Counted from the first letter of the stretch, positions 42,822 to 53,760 are shown. The stretch is 64,000 bases of DNA from Molanna angustata (GCA_963576475.1 OY754977.1:16812033-16876032); one strand, 5' to 3'. Notes: generated by a model not told the origin, from the sequence alone. Numbers and translations: made by a program.

Positions 42822-43034
42822 TCGACCGCCGTGGCATAGTTAGTAAGCCGTTCGGCTTCTGTGCGGACGTCCTGGGTTCGATTCCCAGCAGAGGAGAAAT
42901 TTATTTAAATTCATTTCTCACGCAAATATTGCTTCTCTGGGCTGGAAACACTGGTTAGTTGGAAGAAATTTCCATACGGCAATAAACTCGCCATTAGCTC
43001 AACGTGCAAGGAAGTGTTCATTATTATTATTATT
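42822..43034 (+). mobile_element. SINE family A, full-length copy
   Basis: Head GTCGACCGCCGTGGCATAG, B box GGTTCGATTCCC, body 'ctgggctggaaacactggtt', 'agttggaagaaatttcc', 'aataaactcgcc', and an (ATT)n tail at 43020-43034. Best preserved of the family here, keeping 'ctggaaaca' that is deleted in the 4641 copy. Confidence 0.85.
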
Positions 43035-43044
43035 AACTTTGCCG

Positions 43045-43318
43045 TCTCAGAAACGAATATGTTCTGTATAGTTTCGGGATCGCGCCTCTTCCGGAGAAAC
43101 TTAAGGAGACAAGACTTTGTTAGTACGGACATGTAATAGACGAAATTGCGATCACGTGGTTAAACTCGCACTGGACCCACTTATTCCAGAACTAGAGTTC
43201 ATCCACAGGCCACCTGATGGACAACTAGAGAGATGACGCAAGATCTAAAGATCTGGCGATTGTGTACTAGATGGGCCGACCCTCGATGAACTGGGATGAG
43301 GCTAGAAAAATAGACTAA
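43045..43318 (+). pseudogene. Decayed LINE tail
   Basis: Shifting frames give 'CDHVVKLALDPLIPELE' and 'RPPDGQ' with 'RSGDCVLDGPTLDELG', like the 'RW.GHV.R...V......RPPGRPK.RW.D' tail of RTE-like ORF2. Many stops. Confidence 0.45.
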
Positions 43319-43539
43319 ATTTGCCCTCCCGGTTTAAAATTTACTGTTTAGTGTGGAAATATTATTTTCTGAAACTTTTCACTAAACCGTTTTAGACAGC
43401 TTTTATACTGTCAAATATAGTTACAACATCAAAACAGATCTTTAAATTTATTCCTTTCACTAAAACGACCATTTTGCCCTCAAATAAGTATTTTCCACTA
43501 ATAAAATTAAAATGTATAAACCACACCTTATTTGAAATA

Positions 43540-43820
43540 TTACAATACACCTACTCAATACCATCTCCGAGAGACGTGCTCGCTGGATTGGGCACATCTT
43601 GCGCCACGAGGGACTCCTACATGACCTAATGGAGGGAATGGTTGAGGGGACAAACCACAGGGGGCGCCCCCGACGGGAATATTTGGCCCAGGTGTGCGAG
43701 GACATGAACTGCGCCACATATGTTGAGCTGAAAAGGGCTGCACAGGATAGAGAGAAGTGGAAAGCGAGATGTAGACTTCTTCTGCAAACCAATCCATAGG
43801 ATTGAGACTTTTGATGATGA
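43540..43820 (+). pseudogene. LINE ORF2 C-terminus
   Basis: The frame 43552-43799 reads ISERRARWIGHILRHEGLL, GRPRREYLAQVCEDMN and KRAAQDREKWKARCRLLL, followed by a stop and 'gatgatgac'. It shows the same layout as the hAT-split LINE at 21010-22460 (IGH.IRH, GRPR, DRDKWK). 5'-truncated. Confidence 0.75.
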
Positions 43821-44930
43821 CAATACTTTATTTAATTTGGTACATAAGAGATTTTTTTCAAAGTTTAAAAAGTCTTTACAACGTGAAAAGGTCGTCTTAA
43901 TAATGTGAATAGATTTCTAGAACTATCTGTATTTATCATACATCAATGGCTTCCAAACAAGTCACTCGAAGTCACATTACAAGCAAACCAGACAAAAAAA
44001 ATATATGAGAACCAAAACAAAACAAAGAAAAAGTCTATGCTAATTGAAATCTTATTCATTTAGAATTTCGTCAATGATTTATCGACGAGATAATTCTTTG
44101 TCTCTCTCTCTCAAAGCCACCTTCTTTTTGGGAGCGTAGAAATACATTAATCTTTTTTCTATATTATACCTTTACGATTTAATGTTATTTGAAGATTTAA
44201 TTCGAAATTATCGTTTACTCATATTCGAAACGTTTACTCATACGCAATTATATTTGTAAAAGTACGCGAGTTGTAAAATTGAAGCTCGTTTTCCACACGC
44301 TGTTTTTTTGGTGAGTGTGCCATCTAGTTATCACAAAGACTATTTGCTCATGTAACAGGAATTTGAATTATAATCACCATTTTCCCGTTGTAATGTTCGC
44401 AATAAACCCGATGTATGTTGATTTAACCCTAATTTTTATATGCATAAATTACACCCAACGATGAGATTAGCGAAAGCGCTAAAGTGTTGGTTTTACGTTT
44501 GCTTCTGGAAATATCCTACTTTACGCTAAATGATATTCAATTCATTTGCATATCAGAACATCAAGATATTATTCAGATAGAATTAGGTACTTATCTGTTT
44601 GGTTATATCAAATGTTAATCGTGTTTGGTCATGCAATTGTAATGTAACCAAAACGCAATATTAAATTTACACTATGGACAAGTGTGGACGCATGACTTAT
44701 GGCCAGTTTTGGTTGAATAATTCTCCGATTTTAAGCATTATATTATATAAGTTTTTTAACGATAACGATAAGCGCACAAAAAAGTATCGAATCCATTCCA
44801 CTTACGGCCTTCGAATCACTAGTTGACTATAATTCCAAAGGGGCACTACGTTCGCGAAGAAACAAATATTTCTGTACGGTAGTTAAAATATAGTAAAGTT
44901 GGATATTGTAAAATAATTTTATAATAAAAA
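43821..44930. other. Unassigned 1.1-kb stretch
   Basis: AT-rich; no gene or repeat recognised. Confidence 0.5.
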
Positions 44931-45084
44931 AATATATAACCGCAAGAAATCTCTTCTCAGAAAGGTTAATGTGAAGCAATAACAATAATAAATAATTTAG
45001 ATAGTGCCGTTTAATGATTCAGGATCATTACAAGGCATCATTACATAAAAAATATATATTCTGTCTTATGTTGCTCTATGAAAC
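44931..45084 (-). pseudogene. LINE 3' end, displaced by the LTR retrotransposon
   Basis: Continuing the minus-strand LINE frame from 52964-53160 across the insertion site gives a few more residues and a stop at about 45070, then a 3' untranslated region. Boundary on the left is uncertain. Confidence 0.5.
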
Positions 45085-45773
45085 TTTGGGGTTTGTTTTA
45101 GTATTTTGTGGTATGTAGAGCTTACCAAAGTGCCAGAGTGGTCACTTGGTTAGAAGCGATTGCATACCAGCGTGAGCTGATATGCAAGCCTGTAATTGAG
45201 GTGGTAAGGTCGGTCAGTTGGACGTGTAGGTATTACCTGTTTGTCCGCCTTTAGCTACATACAACCCAAATGATATCTCAACCGCTTGGTTCGAACCTGG
45301 TGGCGGTCTGTTCGGATAGTCCCGACAGCTGAGCCACAGATTGATCGACCAAGCAACTGTGATACCGTATACAATAGATTAAATATTATTACCAAATATT
45401 ACTCAGGTAGGAATGGTAGACAGATTGAAAGATATAACAGGAAATTTAACTTACTCTTTTATTTATCAAGTTGATGATTACAATTGATGTTTACTAATAT
45501 TACTTGGTACAGAAATGTCGAGTTATTATTTAATGAATATAAATGTAAATTTGAAACGCGGACGATTTGAACAGCGATGAGCGGTCGGGCAGCGTGATGC
45601 CTAGCTTCGAGGTCTGGATGACGGGAATGAATTGGGCGCGCTGTGCTTCCCCTTAAATAGGAGACGGCTGTGCATACGGCGCAGGGCAAGATGGCGCCTG
45701 CCGAAGTACTCAGCGCAGCGAAGCACTGCGCGGCGCAATTGGCGCAATTGGTGCAATTGGCGCAGTCGCTACA
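45085..45773 (-). repeat. 3' LTR, 689 bp
   Basis: Identical by eye to 52274-52963 except for one fewer G in the run near the end. On the minus strand it begins TGTAGCGACTGCGCC and ends ACAAACCCCAAA. A TATA-like TATTTAA lies at 45659-45653, about 115 bases from the LTR start. Near the start, GCAATTGGY-type 9-mers repeat three times (45735-45765). Confidence 0.95.
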
Positions 45774-45950
45774 GACCCCGCTGGCAGTCGCTTAGACGAA
45801 ACACGACCCCTCCTCGAAGTTCAGAGTCCTTACATTGCGTTCTGTGAAAGATAAAAAAAAATTTTTTTTAAAGCATTTGATTTGTTATTTGTATAGGGTT
45901 TTCTTTTGAACCGCTATGTACATCTTATGTTATCAATTTCTATATGCAAA

Positions 45951-46262
45951 GTAGTCTTTTCTAATACACAGTAATGTAATTATTTAAATACAGCTTAATC
46001 TATACATATATAAAGTTAATCATATTATAAGTATAAATTTGTTTTAGTACAAGGTAATCTTTTCTAATACACAGTTATGTAATTATTTAAATACAACTTA
46101 ATCTATACATATATAAAGTTAATCATATTATAAGTATAAATTTGTTTTAGTACAAGGTAATCTTTTCTAATACACAGTTATGTAATTATTTAAATACAAC
46201 TTAATCTATACATATATAAAGTTAATCATATTATAAGTATAAATTTGTTTTAGTACAAGGTA
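45951..46262. repeat. 103-bp tandem repeat, three copies, in the element's 3' region
   Basis: The unit includes 'cttttctaatacacag' (45956, 46059, 46162) and 'tacatatataaagttaatca'. Units 2 and 3 are nearly identical and unit 1 differs slightly. It lies between the integrase stop and the 3' LTR. Confidence 0.95.
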
Positions 46263-46278
46263 TGAAGTTACTTATCTT

Positions 46279-47943
46279 TTAAAAATATCTGACGCTTGTA
46301 AATCGTTGTGGGAAGTAGACCTTTCTTCCTGCTCTTGTTGTGGTGTGTGGTTGCTCCGATACTGGGCTGGATGAAGGAGTGTCGTCCTGTGTGTGCTGGC
46401 TGGACATCCTTATGTGTTCCTCAGTGGTATTCGGTTGATGCTCGGTGTTGTCTTCATAGTGTTCCATTCCTTCATTTATGTTGAATGCTGGTTTTAGGCG
46501 ATCTAAAGAGACTTTTTTTTCTTTTCCGTTGATTATGATGATGGCTGTTTTATCGTCTCTGTCTCGTACCAGGTATGGTCCGTCGTAGGGCTTCTGAAGT
46601 GGGCGTTTTACGGCGTCGTGTCTGAGAAAGACGTATTTACTGTTTTTAAGTTGCTTGTGTACAAAAGTCTGTCTTGTACAATGTCTGCTGATTGGTATGG
46701 GTCGCATTTTTGACATTATTTCTTGTAGTTTTTGTCCGTACGTGTCTGGTTCTTCCGGAGTGGTTTCTTCGAAGAAGTCCCCCGGGAGTCTTAACGTAGC
46801 TCCATATGTCATTTCTGCGGGTGTGTGATTTGAGCCTTCTTTGGTTACGGATCGTAACCCCAGGAGTATCAGCGGTAGTGATGACGTCCATGAGGTATTG
46901 TCGGCTGCCATGATGGAGCTTTTTAATGTGCGATGCCACCTCTCTATCATTCCGTTGCATTGTGGGTGATAGGCTGTGGTTCGGTGGTGTGTGATCCCCA
47001 TTTTTCTTGTTAGGCCGTTAAATAAGGCACTTTCAAACTGCCGGCCCTGGTCGGTGGTTATTGATGTTGGGACGCCGAATCTTGCTATCCAGTTGTACAT
47101 TAAGGCGTCTGCGACTGTTTCGGCGGTTATGTTTTTAAGCGGGATTGCTTCGGGCCATCTTGTATATCTGTCTATTATGGTGAGCAGGTATGTGTATTCT
47201 TTTGAAGGCTGTAGCGGGCCTACTAAATCCAGGTGAATATTCTTGAATCTTCCGTCGGTATGCTGATAGTCTTTTAACGGTGTTATCGTATGCCTGTGAA
47301 TTTTCGCTGCTTGACATTGTATGCATGCGTCTACGACATTTTTCACTGATTTGTCGATATTTGGCCATACGTATCTATGCTTTATTATCTTGCTTGTTGC
47401 CTTTGCTCCTGTGTGGCTTATCGCGTGTATTGTTTTAATTATGTAGGCTCTCATGTCGGCCGGTACATATGGGCGTAATGCGTTATTAGTAACGTCGCAC
47501 CATAACGTTTGTTTGGTGCCGGGTATTATTATTTTTTTTAATTGTAGAGACGATTTTTCTTGTAGGTATTTTAATTCGTTATCGTTACTTTGTTTTTCTG
47601 CCATTTTTTCGTAATTAATGCTGGGTGTTATTTCTATTTCTTCTATCCGTGATAGTGTGTCTGCGACTGTGTTTTCTTCGCCCTTAATATGCCTCACGTC
47701 TGTTGTAAATTGGCTTATGTAATCTAACTGTCTTTCTTGTCGCGGGGAGTTTAGTTTATTTTTCGAAAATGCGAATATTAATGGTTTGTGATCTGTTGTT
47801 ATTGAAAATTGTCTTCCTTCTATTTGTGATCGAAAATACTTTACTGCTTCGTATATAGCGGTCAGTTCCCTGTCGTAGGTGCTATATTTTATCTGCGCGT
47901 CGTTAAATTTTTTTGAAAAAAATGATATTGGTTGCCAGGTGTC
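46279..47943 (-). CDS. pol segment 2: RNase H (most) and integrase
   Basis: The frame is open from 47943; the first methionine is at 47697, inside the end of RNase H. Residues before that methionine carry [13 protein letters not shown] and TTDHKPL, RNase H active-site motifs. Counting from 47697: zinc-binding H91, H95, C125, C128; catalytic D157 (IHLDLVGPL), D216 (ITTDQGRQF) and E252 (MIERWHRTL), giving the D,D-35-E spacing of retroviral-type integrases; a C-terminal part with [10 protein letters not shown]. Integrase joins element DNA to the host chromosome. No chromodomain is evident. The segment is cut off from the upstream one by a length change in the A8 run at 47944-47951. Confidence 0.9.
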   Translation of the reverse strand, partial: DTWQPISFFSKKFNDAQIKYSTYDRELTAIYEAVKYFRSQIEGRQFSITTDHKPLIFAFSKNKLNSPRQERQLDYISQFTTDVRHIKGEENTVADTLSRIEEIEITPSINYEKMAEKQSNDNELKYLQEKSSLQLKKIIIPGTKQTLWCDVTNNALRPYVPADMRAYIIKTIHAISHTGAKATSKIIKHRYVWPNIDKSVKNVVDACIQCQAAKIHRHTITPLKDYQHTDGRFKNIHLDLVGPLQPSKEYTYLLTIIDRYTRWPEAIPLKNITAETVADALMYNWIARFGVPTSITTDQGRQFESALFNGLTRKMGITHHRTTAYHPQCNGMIERWHRTLKSSIMAADNTSWTSSLPLILLGLRSVTKEGSNHTPAEMTYGATLRLPGDFFEETTPEEPDTYGQKLQEIMSKMRPIPISRHCTRQTFVHKQLKNSKYVFLRHDAVKRPLQKPYDGPYLVRDRDDKTAIIIINGKEKKVSLDRLKPAFNINEGMEHYEDNTEHQPNTTEEHIRMSSQHTQDDTPSSSPVSEQPHTTTRAGRKVYFPQRFTSVRYF

Positions 47944-49484
47944 TTTTTTTTCTGTTGTAGAGCTGCGCCCATGGCGTTGTTCGATGCGTCGACCATGATT
48001 GTTATTTCAGCGGATGGGTTAACGTGCACAAGTAGTGCAGCTTGAGCTAAGTCTTTCTTACATTTCTCGAATGCGTGTAGTAGCTCTTCTGTCCATACTA
48101 TTTTTCTCTTGTCGCTCTTTGTGTAGCCTTTTAGTTGCTCAAATAATGGTTTCTGGGTGTCCGCTGCGTTTGGTAGGAATTTCCTATAGAAATTTAACAT
48201 TCCCATATATCTTCTTAATCCTTTTGCTTCTTTAGGTGGTTCTAACTGTGTAATGGCTTTTACTTTTTCTGCGAGAGGTTTACTCCCATTTTTGTTGATT
48301 TTGTATCCTAGAAATTTTACTTCCTCTACTCCTAGCTGGCATTTTTCTTGATTAATAATTAGGCCATTCTCAGCGAGTCTCTTGAACAATGTATTCAGAT
48401 GTTTTTCGTGGTCTTGAAGGTTGTTTGATGCGACCAGGATGTCATCTATATATGTGAATACAAATTCTAAATCCCTTGTAATTGTGTGTAGGTAACGTTG
48501 GAAGCTCTGAGCGGCGTTTGATAATCCTGGTTGCATTCGCGTAAATTCGAATAATCCAAATGTGGTTAAAATCGCAGTTTTAGGTATATCTTTTTCTTCC
48601 ATCTTTACTTGATTATAGGCTCTTGCGAGATCCACTTTGCTGAATATGGTTTTTCCATGTAACTTGTGCGAAAAGTCTTGCAGTTGTGGTATTGGGTATT
48701 TATCGGGCTTTGTTATGGAATTTAAACGCCTGTAGTCTCCGCACATTCTGTAACTTCCGTCGGTCTTCTTTACCATATGAAGTGGGCTGGACCAGTTGCT
48801 TTTCGACGGTCTGCATATGCCTTGTTCTATCATGTATGCGAATTCTTTTTTAGCTATTTCGAGTTGTATTGGATTGAGTCTTCTTGCTTTTGTGGTTACT
48901 GGAGGACCTTTTGTTTGTATATGGTGAGTTACATCATGTTTTGGCTCTATTTGTGACATGTGTGCCCTTGTCAGGCACGGGTATTTTCGTATTATTGCTT
49001 GAAATTTTGATGTTGCTTGAACCGTAGCGATATTAGTGACGCTCGTTTTGTAGATACATCCTTTGCTGGTGATGCCCGTTGTTCTATCAATTAAACTTCT
49101 TCTTTTTAAGTCGACTAGAATATCGTAGTTCGTTAGGAAGTCTGCTCCGATGATTGGTTTGGTTACGTCGGCTATAACAAACTTCCATTTGTGGTTTCTG
49201 CGTAAACCGAGGTTCAAGTGTATTATTTTGTGGCCATATGTTGGTATTGACGTTCCATTGGCTGCATATATTGGTGTGATGATGTTGTCCGTAGATATTA
49301 TTGATTTGTCATTTTTATAATACTTTGGTATTATGCTAATTTCGGAGCCTGTGTCTACGAGATATTGCACGCCACTGGCTATGTCTTGTATGAAGAGACG
49401 GTGCTTTATATGCGACGGTGTTGTCTCGCACACCTGCCGCATTATAAGTTTTCCGGCTGATTGAATGTGCACGGCTGCTGGCAT
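47889..49484 (-). CDS. pol segment 1: protease, reverse transcriptase, start of RNase H
   Basis: 531 codons. Aspartic protease motif [12 protein letters not shown] near residue 44. RT from about residue 220: DLARAYNQV (motif A, D285), the [12 protein letters not shown] segment at 317 (where the family usually reads MPFGL), catalytic YIDD at 345-348, KFLGYKI and the connection domain [14 protein letters not shown]. The RNase H begins at [16 protein letters not shown]. The frame leaves the conserved reading after residue ~511, at the A8 run, and stops soon after. It overlaps the 3' end of gag by 43 bases in the -1 frame, so pol is probably made by -1 frameshifting, as in many gypsy elements; start 49484 is simply the first ATG. 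Confidence 0.9.
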   Translation of the reverse strand: MPAAVHIQSAGKLIMRQVCETTPSHIKHRLFIQDIASGVQYLVDTGSEISIIPKYYKNDKSIISTDNIITPIYAANGTSIPTYGHKIIHLNLGLRRNHKWKFVIADVTKPIIGADFLTNYDILVDLKRRSLIDRTTGITSKGCIYKTSVTNIATVQATSKFQAIIRKYPCLTRAHMSQIEPKHDVTHHIQTKGPPVTTKARRLNPIQLEIAKKEFAYMIEQGICRPSKSNWSSPLHMVKKTDGSYRMCGDYRRLNSITKPDKYPIPQLQDFSHKLHGKTIFSKVDLARAYNQVKMEEKDIPKTAILTTFGLFEFTRMQPGLSNAAQSFQRYLHTITRDLEFVFTYIDDILVASNNLQDHEKHLNTLFKRLAENGLIINQEKCQLGVEEVKFLGYKINKNGSKPLAEKVKAITQLEPPKEAKGLRRYMGMLNFYRKFLPNAADTQKPLFEQLKGYTKSDKRKIVWTEELLHAFEKCKKDLAQAALLVHVNPSAEITIMVDASNNAMGAALQQKKKTPGNQYHFFQKNLTTRR

Positions 49485-50413
49485 TTATGTGCTTCTGTTC
49501 CGAATTTTTGGTGATACCTACATACATCTTGTTTTTTCTGTTTGTTTTCGTTATTATAATTTTGTTGATACGTGTTATATTTACTTTTGAAATTTTGATT
49601 TTTATTTGAATGCCGGTAATTGTTGTTATTTCTGTAATCAAAGCGGTTTCTATTATATGATCGCGATCTCGAACGATCCCTTTGTTGATTTCTAAAGCAT
49701 GGGCGTGATTGTCTTTGTTGTAATTCCAATCCTTGTATTTTTTCTGTTAAATTCTGTATTTGATGTTGCATTCCTAGTAAGATATTTATTGTATTTTGTT
49801 CGTTATTTGAGCAGGGGTTGCTTGAAGTTGGAGTTGAGTTTACTGCGAGTACTTCTGTTCTACAGTTAACCTCCATTATCCGGTCCGCGGTGGTGGCGAG
49901 TACCAAAACATCATCCGTTGTTATTGCAGATATTATTTCTTGCACCCTGTGTGGTAGTCTTTCTAGCCACAGCCTTTTGATGAGACTGTTGTTGTTCAAT
50001 GTTGGTCCGGCTAGGTTCTTCATCTTTCGTAGCAGTTCTGATGGTGATTGGTCACCCAATTGAATTCCGTGTAAAAGTTGCGTTAGTCGTTTTTCTTCTG
50101 ATTCTTGGAGTCGATTTAATAATGTTGATTTTAAGTTCTTGTATTTCTCTATGCTTGGTGGGTTTTGGATGACATCCGCAACGCATGACATCGTCTCTGC
50201 GTCCAAGGCTGCCAGCACATGATGGTACTTCGATTCGTCCTTAGTTATGCGTGCGTTGGCAAATTGGGCTTCTATTGTGTAGAACCATAGGTGTATTTTC
50301 TGTCTCCACACACTTGGTAGTTTTATATTGGTTGAATATATTTCTGTTCTGTACTCTTGGTGTCCGTCATCGTTATTGTCTTGTTCTCTGTTTGTTGCTT
50401 TGTCCATTGACAT
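49442..50413 (-). CDS. gag (nucleocapsid/capsid polyprotein)
   Basis: 323 codons, intact. The capsid-like region (residues 30-180) contains KIHLWFYTIEAQFANARI and LLHGIQLGDQSPSELLRKM, typical of insect gypsy gag. A basic stretch rich in R, S, N and Y follows (about 235-290). It ends in a cysteine/histidine cluster [18 protein letters not shown] like those in insect gypsy gag proteins. Role: coat of the virus-like particle and RNA binding. The start is the first ATG after the leader; a second in-frame ATG lies two codons later. Near the stop, CCGGAAAACTTA is where the reading could shift to pol, though it is not a textbook slippery heptamer. Confidence 0.9.
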   Translation of the reverse strand: MSMDKATNREQDNNDDGHQEYRTEIYSTNIKLPSVWRQKIHLWFYTIEAQFANARITKDESKYHHVLAALDAETMSCVADVIQNPPSIEKYKNLKSTLLNRLQESEEKRLTQLLHGIQLGDQSPSELLRKMKNLAGPTLNNNSLIKRLWLERLPHRVQEIISAITTDDVLVLATTADRIMEVNCRTEVLAVNSTPTSSNPCSNNEQNTINILLGMQHQIQNLTEKIQGLELQQRQSRPCFRNQQRDRSRSRSYNRNRFDYRNNNNYRHSNKNQNFKSKYNTYQQNYNNENKQKKQDVCRYHQKFGTEAHKCQQPCTFNQPENL

Positions 50414-52250
50414 GTTTATTTAGTTAAGTATTTTATGCAAAAATGTTATAATTTTAAAATTCTAAGTATTTTTAAAAAAAAAATCGAAAAATTATTTTGA
50501 AATATTATTTTTAAATTATTCGATAAGTTTTTATCAATGTCTTTTTATTTCATTATTCCCTTTTTGTAAATTTTTATTTATTTGTGTTTATTTAAGTATA
50601 ATATTTTGTAAATATTTTATATTATTTTTATTTATTTCTTTTTATATTTTATTACAACGCTTATTCGCAGCTAGTTATTATTTTTATTCGCTTTCTATTT
50701 TATGTTATGACTATTAGTTTATTTTATTTTCAAAATATTATTTATACAAAAATTATTTTAAAAATATTTTATAATGTTCGTTTGCGTATGTAGTTTATTT
50801 TACATAATTTTAAATAATTGTAATTGTATATAGTTTTTTATTCCCGTAAGTATATTTAGAAAATGTTTTATTTTAGTTTTTAATTTATTATATTTTTGCT
50901 TTGCGTTGTTAATTTATTCGATAAAGTGAGGTATATTATTATTTAATATTTTAGTACTCTTTTAAATTGTTATTTGCTCGGGGTTTCTGTGACCGAGTTC
51001 ATCGGCTCCTAAGGTCGTTGACTTCGTTTTATTACCTTATCGCGGTTTCAGCGGGTTTATTCAGGTTCATGCGGCCATTCTTTTGTTTAGAGTTCGTTTA
51101 CCTTGGTTTTTTTTTTTTTGCTTGTAAATAAGTGAAAGTATTTCGACCGTTTGACGACGCGATATAATATTTTTAAATATAAAGTATATATTTGTGTTTT
51201 GAATTTTTACATAAGAATATGCATTTTACGAATATACCGATTATTTATCTATATGTTTCTAATTTTCAGTTTTTATGGTAACGGTTTTATTATTATAATT
51301 TTTATAAATAATTTTCTAATTTTTACTTATTACATTATTTAGCAAAAATAAAATATGTTATGAAATTTATTTTTAGTTTTTATGTTTTTTACGTTTTATC
51401 AATTTTGAACAAATTAAAATATTTATAATGACTTTTAGGCTTTTAGAATGACTTTAGTAATATTATAATTTTTATACCTCTATTCGGCGTTTTGGTTCTC
51501 TGGCTTTTTGCTTTAGATTTTTATACCTTCATCCTTGTATGTATTTATTTATTTTCTCCTCTTTATTCCCTTGTTATTTTGGTTTTTAGGTAGCTTTTTT
51601 TTAAATTTGTTTCCTCTGTATTATTTTTGCGTCTCGTCAGTCATGAAAAAAATACAAGGTACATATTAAATATTACATATATATTAAAAACAGTTGTAAA
51701 TATGTTTAGTTATGTGGGATTTGCGTATGATCGTTTTTAATAATTAAATTTTTAAAATAATATATTATCATTGGATAATTTTGCATATATATATTTATAT
51801 GCCTTAACTTAGTTCTACTTATATGAATGTTTTTTTATATTGCGTCGATTTTTTATATTTAAATTACGCTTTTTTACAAACGCGAATGAACGGGGTTTGC
51901 GTAATTTTGCGGGTTTAAGTTATACACAAATTTTAAAATATATTTTTTTTAAAAGTTACCCGTTCAGATTCGCTTCATCCAGACCTCATTGCTTAATACC
52001 TATTTCCCATTAAATCTTTTTATTTCTGTCGTGTTATAAAAATGTTAAGTATTATATTAATGAACACGTATAATCGTTCTGTTTAATATAGCTACTGATT
52101 TTACGTTACACAATACTTGGTTGTCGCGCAATGGCTACCAGTCAATTACCACAATATAACATATATAAAATTATTAGCACAAAATAAAAGTACCTGAGTT
52201 TTTAAACGATTTCGGAATCTTACCAGTTTCTGAAGGTATGTGTGTGTTCT
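50414..52250 (-). other. Untranslated leader of the LTR retrotransposon
   Basis: About 1.84 kb of AT-rich sequence between the primer-binding region and gag, without a convincing frame on the minus strand. Long leaders often hold packaging or translation signals, but none is recognisable. Its plus-strand frame at 51151-51342 is low-complexity. Confidence 0.7.
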
Positions 52251-52273
52251 GAGACACGTTCGGTGGTCACCAG
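52250..52273 (-). promoter_or_regulatory. Probable primer-binding region
   Basis: Immediately after the 5' LTR the minus strand reads CTGGTGACCACCGAACGTG. A TGG start next to the LTR is usual for tRNA-primed elements. Primer tRNA not identified. Confidence 0.5.
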
Positions 52274-52963
52274 TTTGGGGGTTTGTTTTAGTATTTTGTG
52301 GTATGTAGAGCTTACCAAAGTGCCAGAGTGGTCACTTGGTTAGAAGCGATTGCATACCAGCGTGAGCTGATATGCAAGCCTGTAATTGAGGTGGTAAGGT
52401 CGGTCAGTTGGACGTGTAGGTATTACCTGTTTGTCCGCCTTTAGCTACATACAACCCAAATGATATCTCAACCGCTTGGTTCGAACCTGGTGGCGGTCTG
52501 TTCGGATAGTCCCGACAGCTGAGCCACAGATTGATCGACCAAGCAACTGTGATACCGTATACAATAGATTAAATATTATTACCAAATATTACTCAGGTAG
52601 GAATGGTAGACAGATTGAAAGATATAACAGGAAATTTAACTTACTCTTTTATTTATCAAGTTGATGATTACAATTGATGTTTACTAATATTACTTGGTAC
52701 AGAAATGTCGAGTTATTATTTAATGAATATAAATGTAAATTTGAAACGCGGACGATTTGAACAGCGATGAGCGGTCGGGCAGCGTGATGCCTAGCTTCGA
52801 GGTCTGGATGACGGGAATGAATTGGGCGCGCTGTGCTTCCCCTTAAATAGGAGACGGCTGTGCATACGGCGCAGGGCAAGATGGCGCCTGCCGAAGTACT
52901 CAGCGCAGCGAAGCACTGCGCGGCGCAATTGGCGCAATTGGTGCAATTGGCGCAGTCGCTACA
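52274..52963 (-). repeat. 5' LTR, 690 bp
   Basis: Promoter-bearing LTR for minus-strand transcription. TATA-like TATTTAA at 52849-52843. Within it, on the minus strand, TGGCTCAGCTG (52526-52516) and GGTTCGAACC (52487-52478) are spaced like pol III A and B boxes. Same content in the 3' LTR at 45336-45288. Confidence 0.95.
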
Positions 52964-53760
52964 AAACGAAGCTGTTTTCAGTCCTTCAGAGAAAGTGCTC
53001 TTGCTTTGTGCACTGCGGAAATCTGAAGGCAACCTATTCCATCATAAAGCATCGAAAGACGCTTTGTTGGAACTGTCCAACTTCTTTAGGGAGTTGTTAC
53101 TCTGTGATCCAGAAGAGCTGAGTGTGAAATGTCTCCCAGATAGCTCTTTTCTCTGACACAGTTCTTGAATGTGTTATGGTGCCAAGTTATTTCAAGCATT
53201 AAACACCGTCAAACAAATTTTGTTGTCATCTCGATCTGGACACTATAATCAGTGTAGTTCGTTTAGTAGTGGAGTTATGTGACATCGTTTTTCTGCACCG
53301 TAAATGAGACTTGCTACTGCATTAAATACCATATGTGCTGATACATAGGCTTTTCAGCATAAATGCCATTGCAATAATCAAGCCGAGACCCGACGAATTC
53401 ATTGATTAATGTTTTTTGTCATATTTTCGGGAAATCTTCGACGAATATTTTTCAGTTTTTCAAACATGAACTGATATTTTAGAGATTTGCGAGATCAAGT
53501 GACAACTTATTGTCCAAGTGTACACCTAAGAATTTGATACTGGCAGACGGCACGGGTGTTTATCCGTTGATGTTAATAGGAGTTTTTTCAATAAGGTGTA
53601 GTCACCGTGGTGAAACTACCCACATAAACTCTGCTTTTGTTGGGTTTAATTATAGCTTGCTATGAGATATCCACATAGTGACTTTCTAGATGCACTCAAC
53701 AGTGCATCGAGAAAGCGCAATAATCAAGTCCTTCATTTTGACTTAAGCTTCTGGAAAAGA
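52964..53760 (-). pseudogene. CR1/L2-like LINE, RT C-terminal half (target of the LTR insertion)
   Basis: Decayed minus-strand reading from 53760: 'KPNKSRVYVG', INGQTPVPSASIKFLGVHL, 'DNKLSLD', 'EFVGSRLDYCNGIYAEKP', then WNRLPSDFRSAQSKSTF and EGLKTAS at 52970. These match in order the palm-thumb and C-terminus of CR1/L2-like RTs. Interrupted after 'KTAS' by the LTR element; the end continues at 45084. Overlaps in content with the copy at 55801-57235, so they are separate copies. Confidence 0.7.

Larger units (their letters stand above)
45085..52963 (-). mobile_element. Ty3/gypsy LTR retrotransposon, complete structure, 7.88 kb
   Basis: Order on the minus strand: 5' LTR (52963-52274), 1.86-kb leader, gag (50413-49442), pol in two open segments (49484-47889 and 47943-46279), a 3' non-coding region with 103-bp repeats, and 3' LTR (45773-45085). 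The target duplication AAAC is at 45081-45084 and 52964-52967. The pol order protease-RT-RNase H-integrase defines Ty3/gypsy (Metaviridae); no envelope frame is present. LTRs differ by one base in a G run, so insertion is recent. It sits inside an older LINE. Confidence 0.95.

Noticed and set aside
44101..44112. CT microsatellite
   Set aside because: Only about six dinucleotides, too short to list.
46646..47368. Additional frames within pol on both strands
   Set aside because: Shadows of the integrase and RNase H coding sequence.
49336..49641. 101-codon minus frame overlapping gag/pol
   Set aside because: Low-complexity shadow rich in Ile, Thr, Asn, Lys in the third frame of gag.
52822..53156. 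Plus-strand frames of 98-99 codons next to the 5' LTR
   Set aside because: Antisense of a LINE C-terminus joined to the LTR end; minus-strand reading gives recognisable RT tail.
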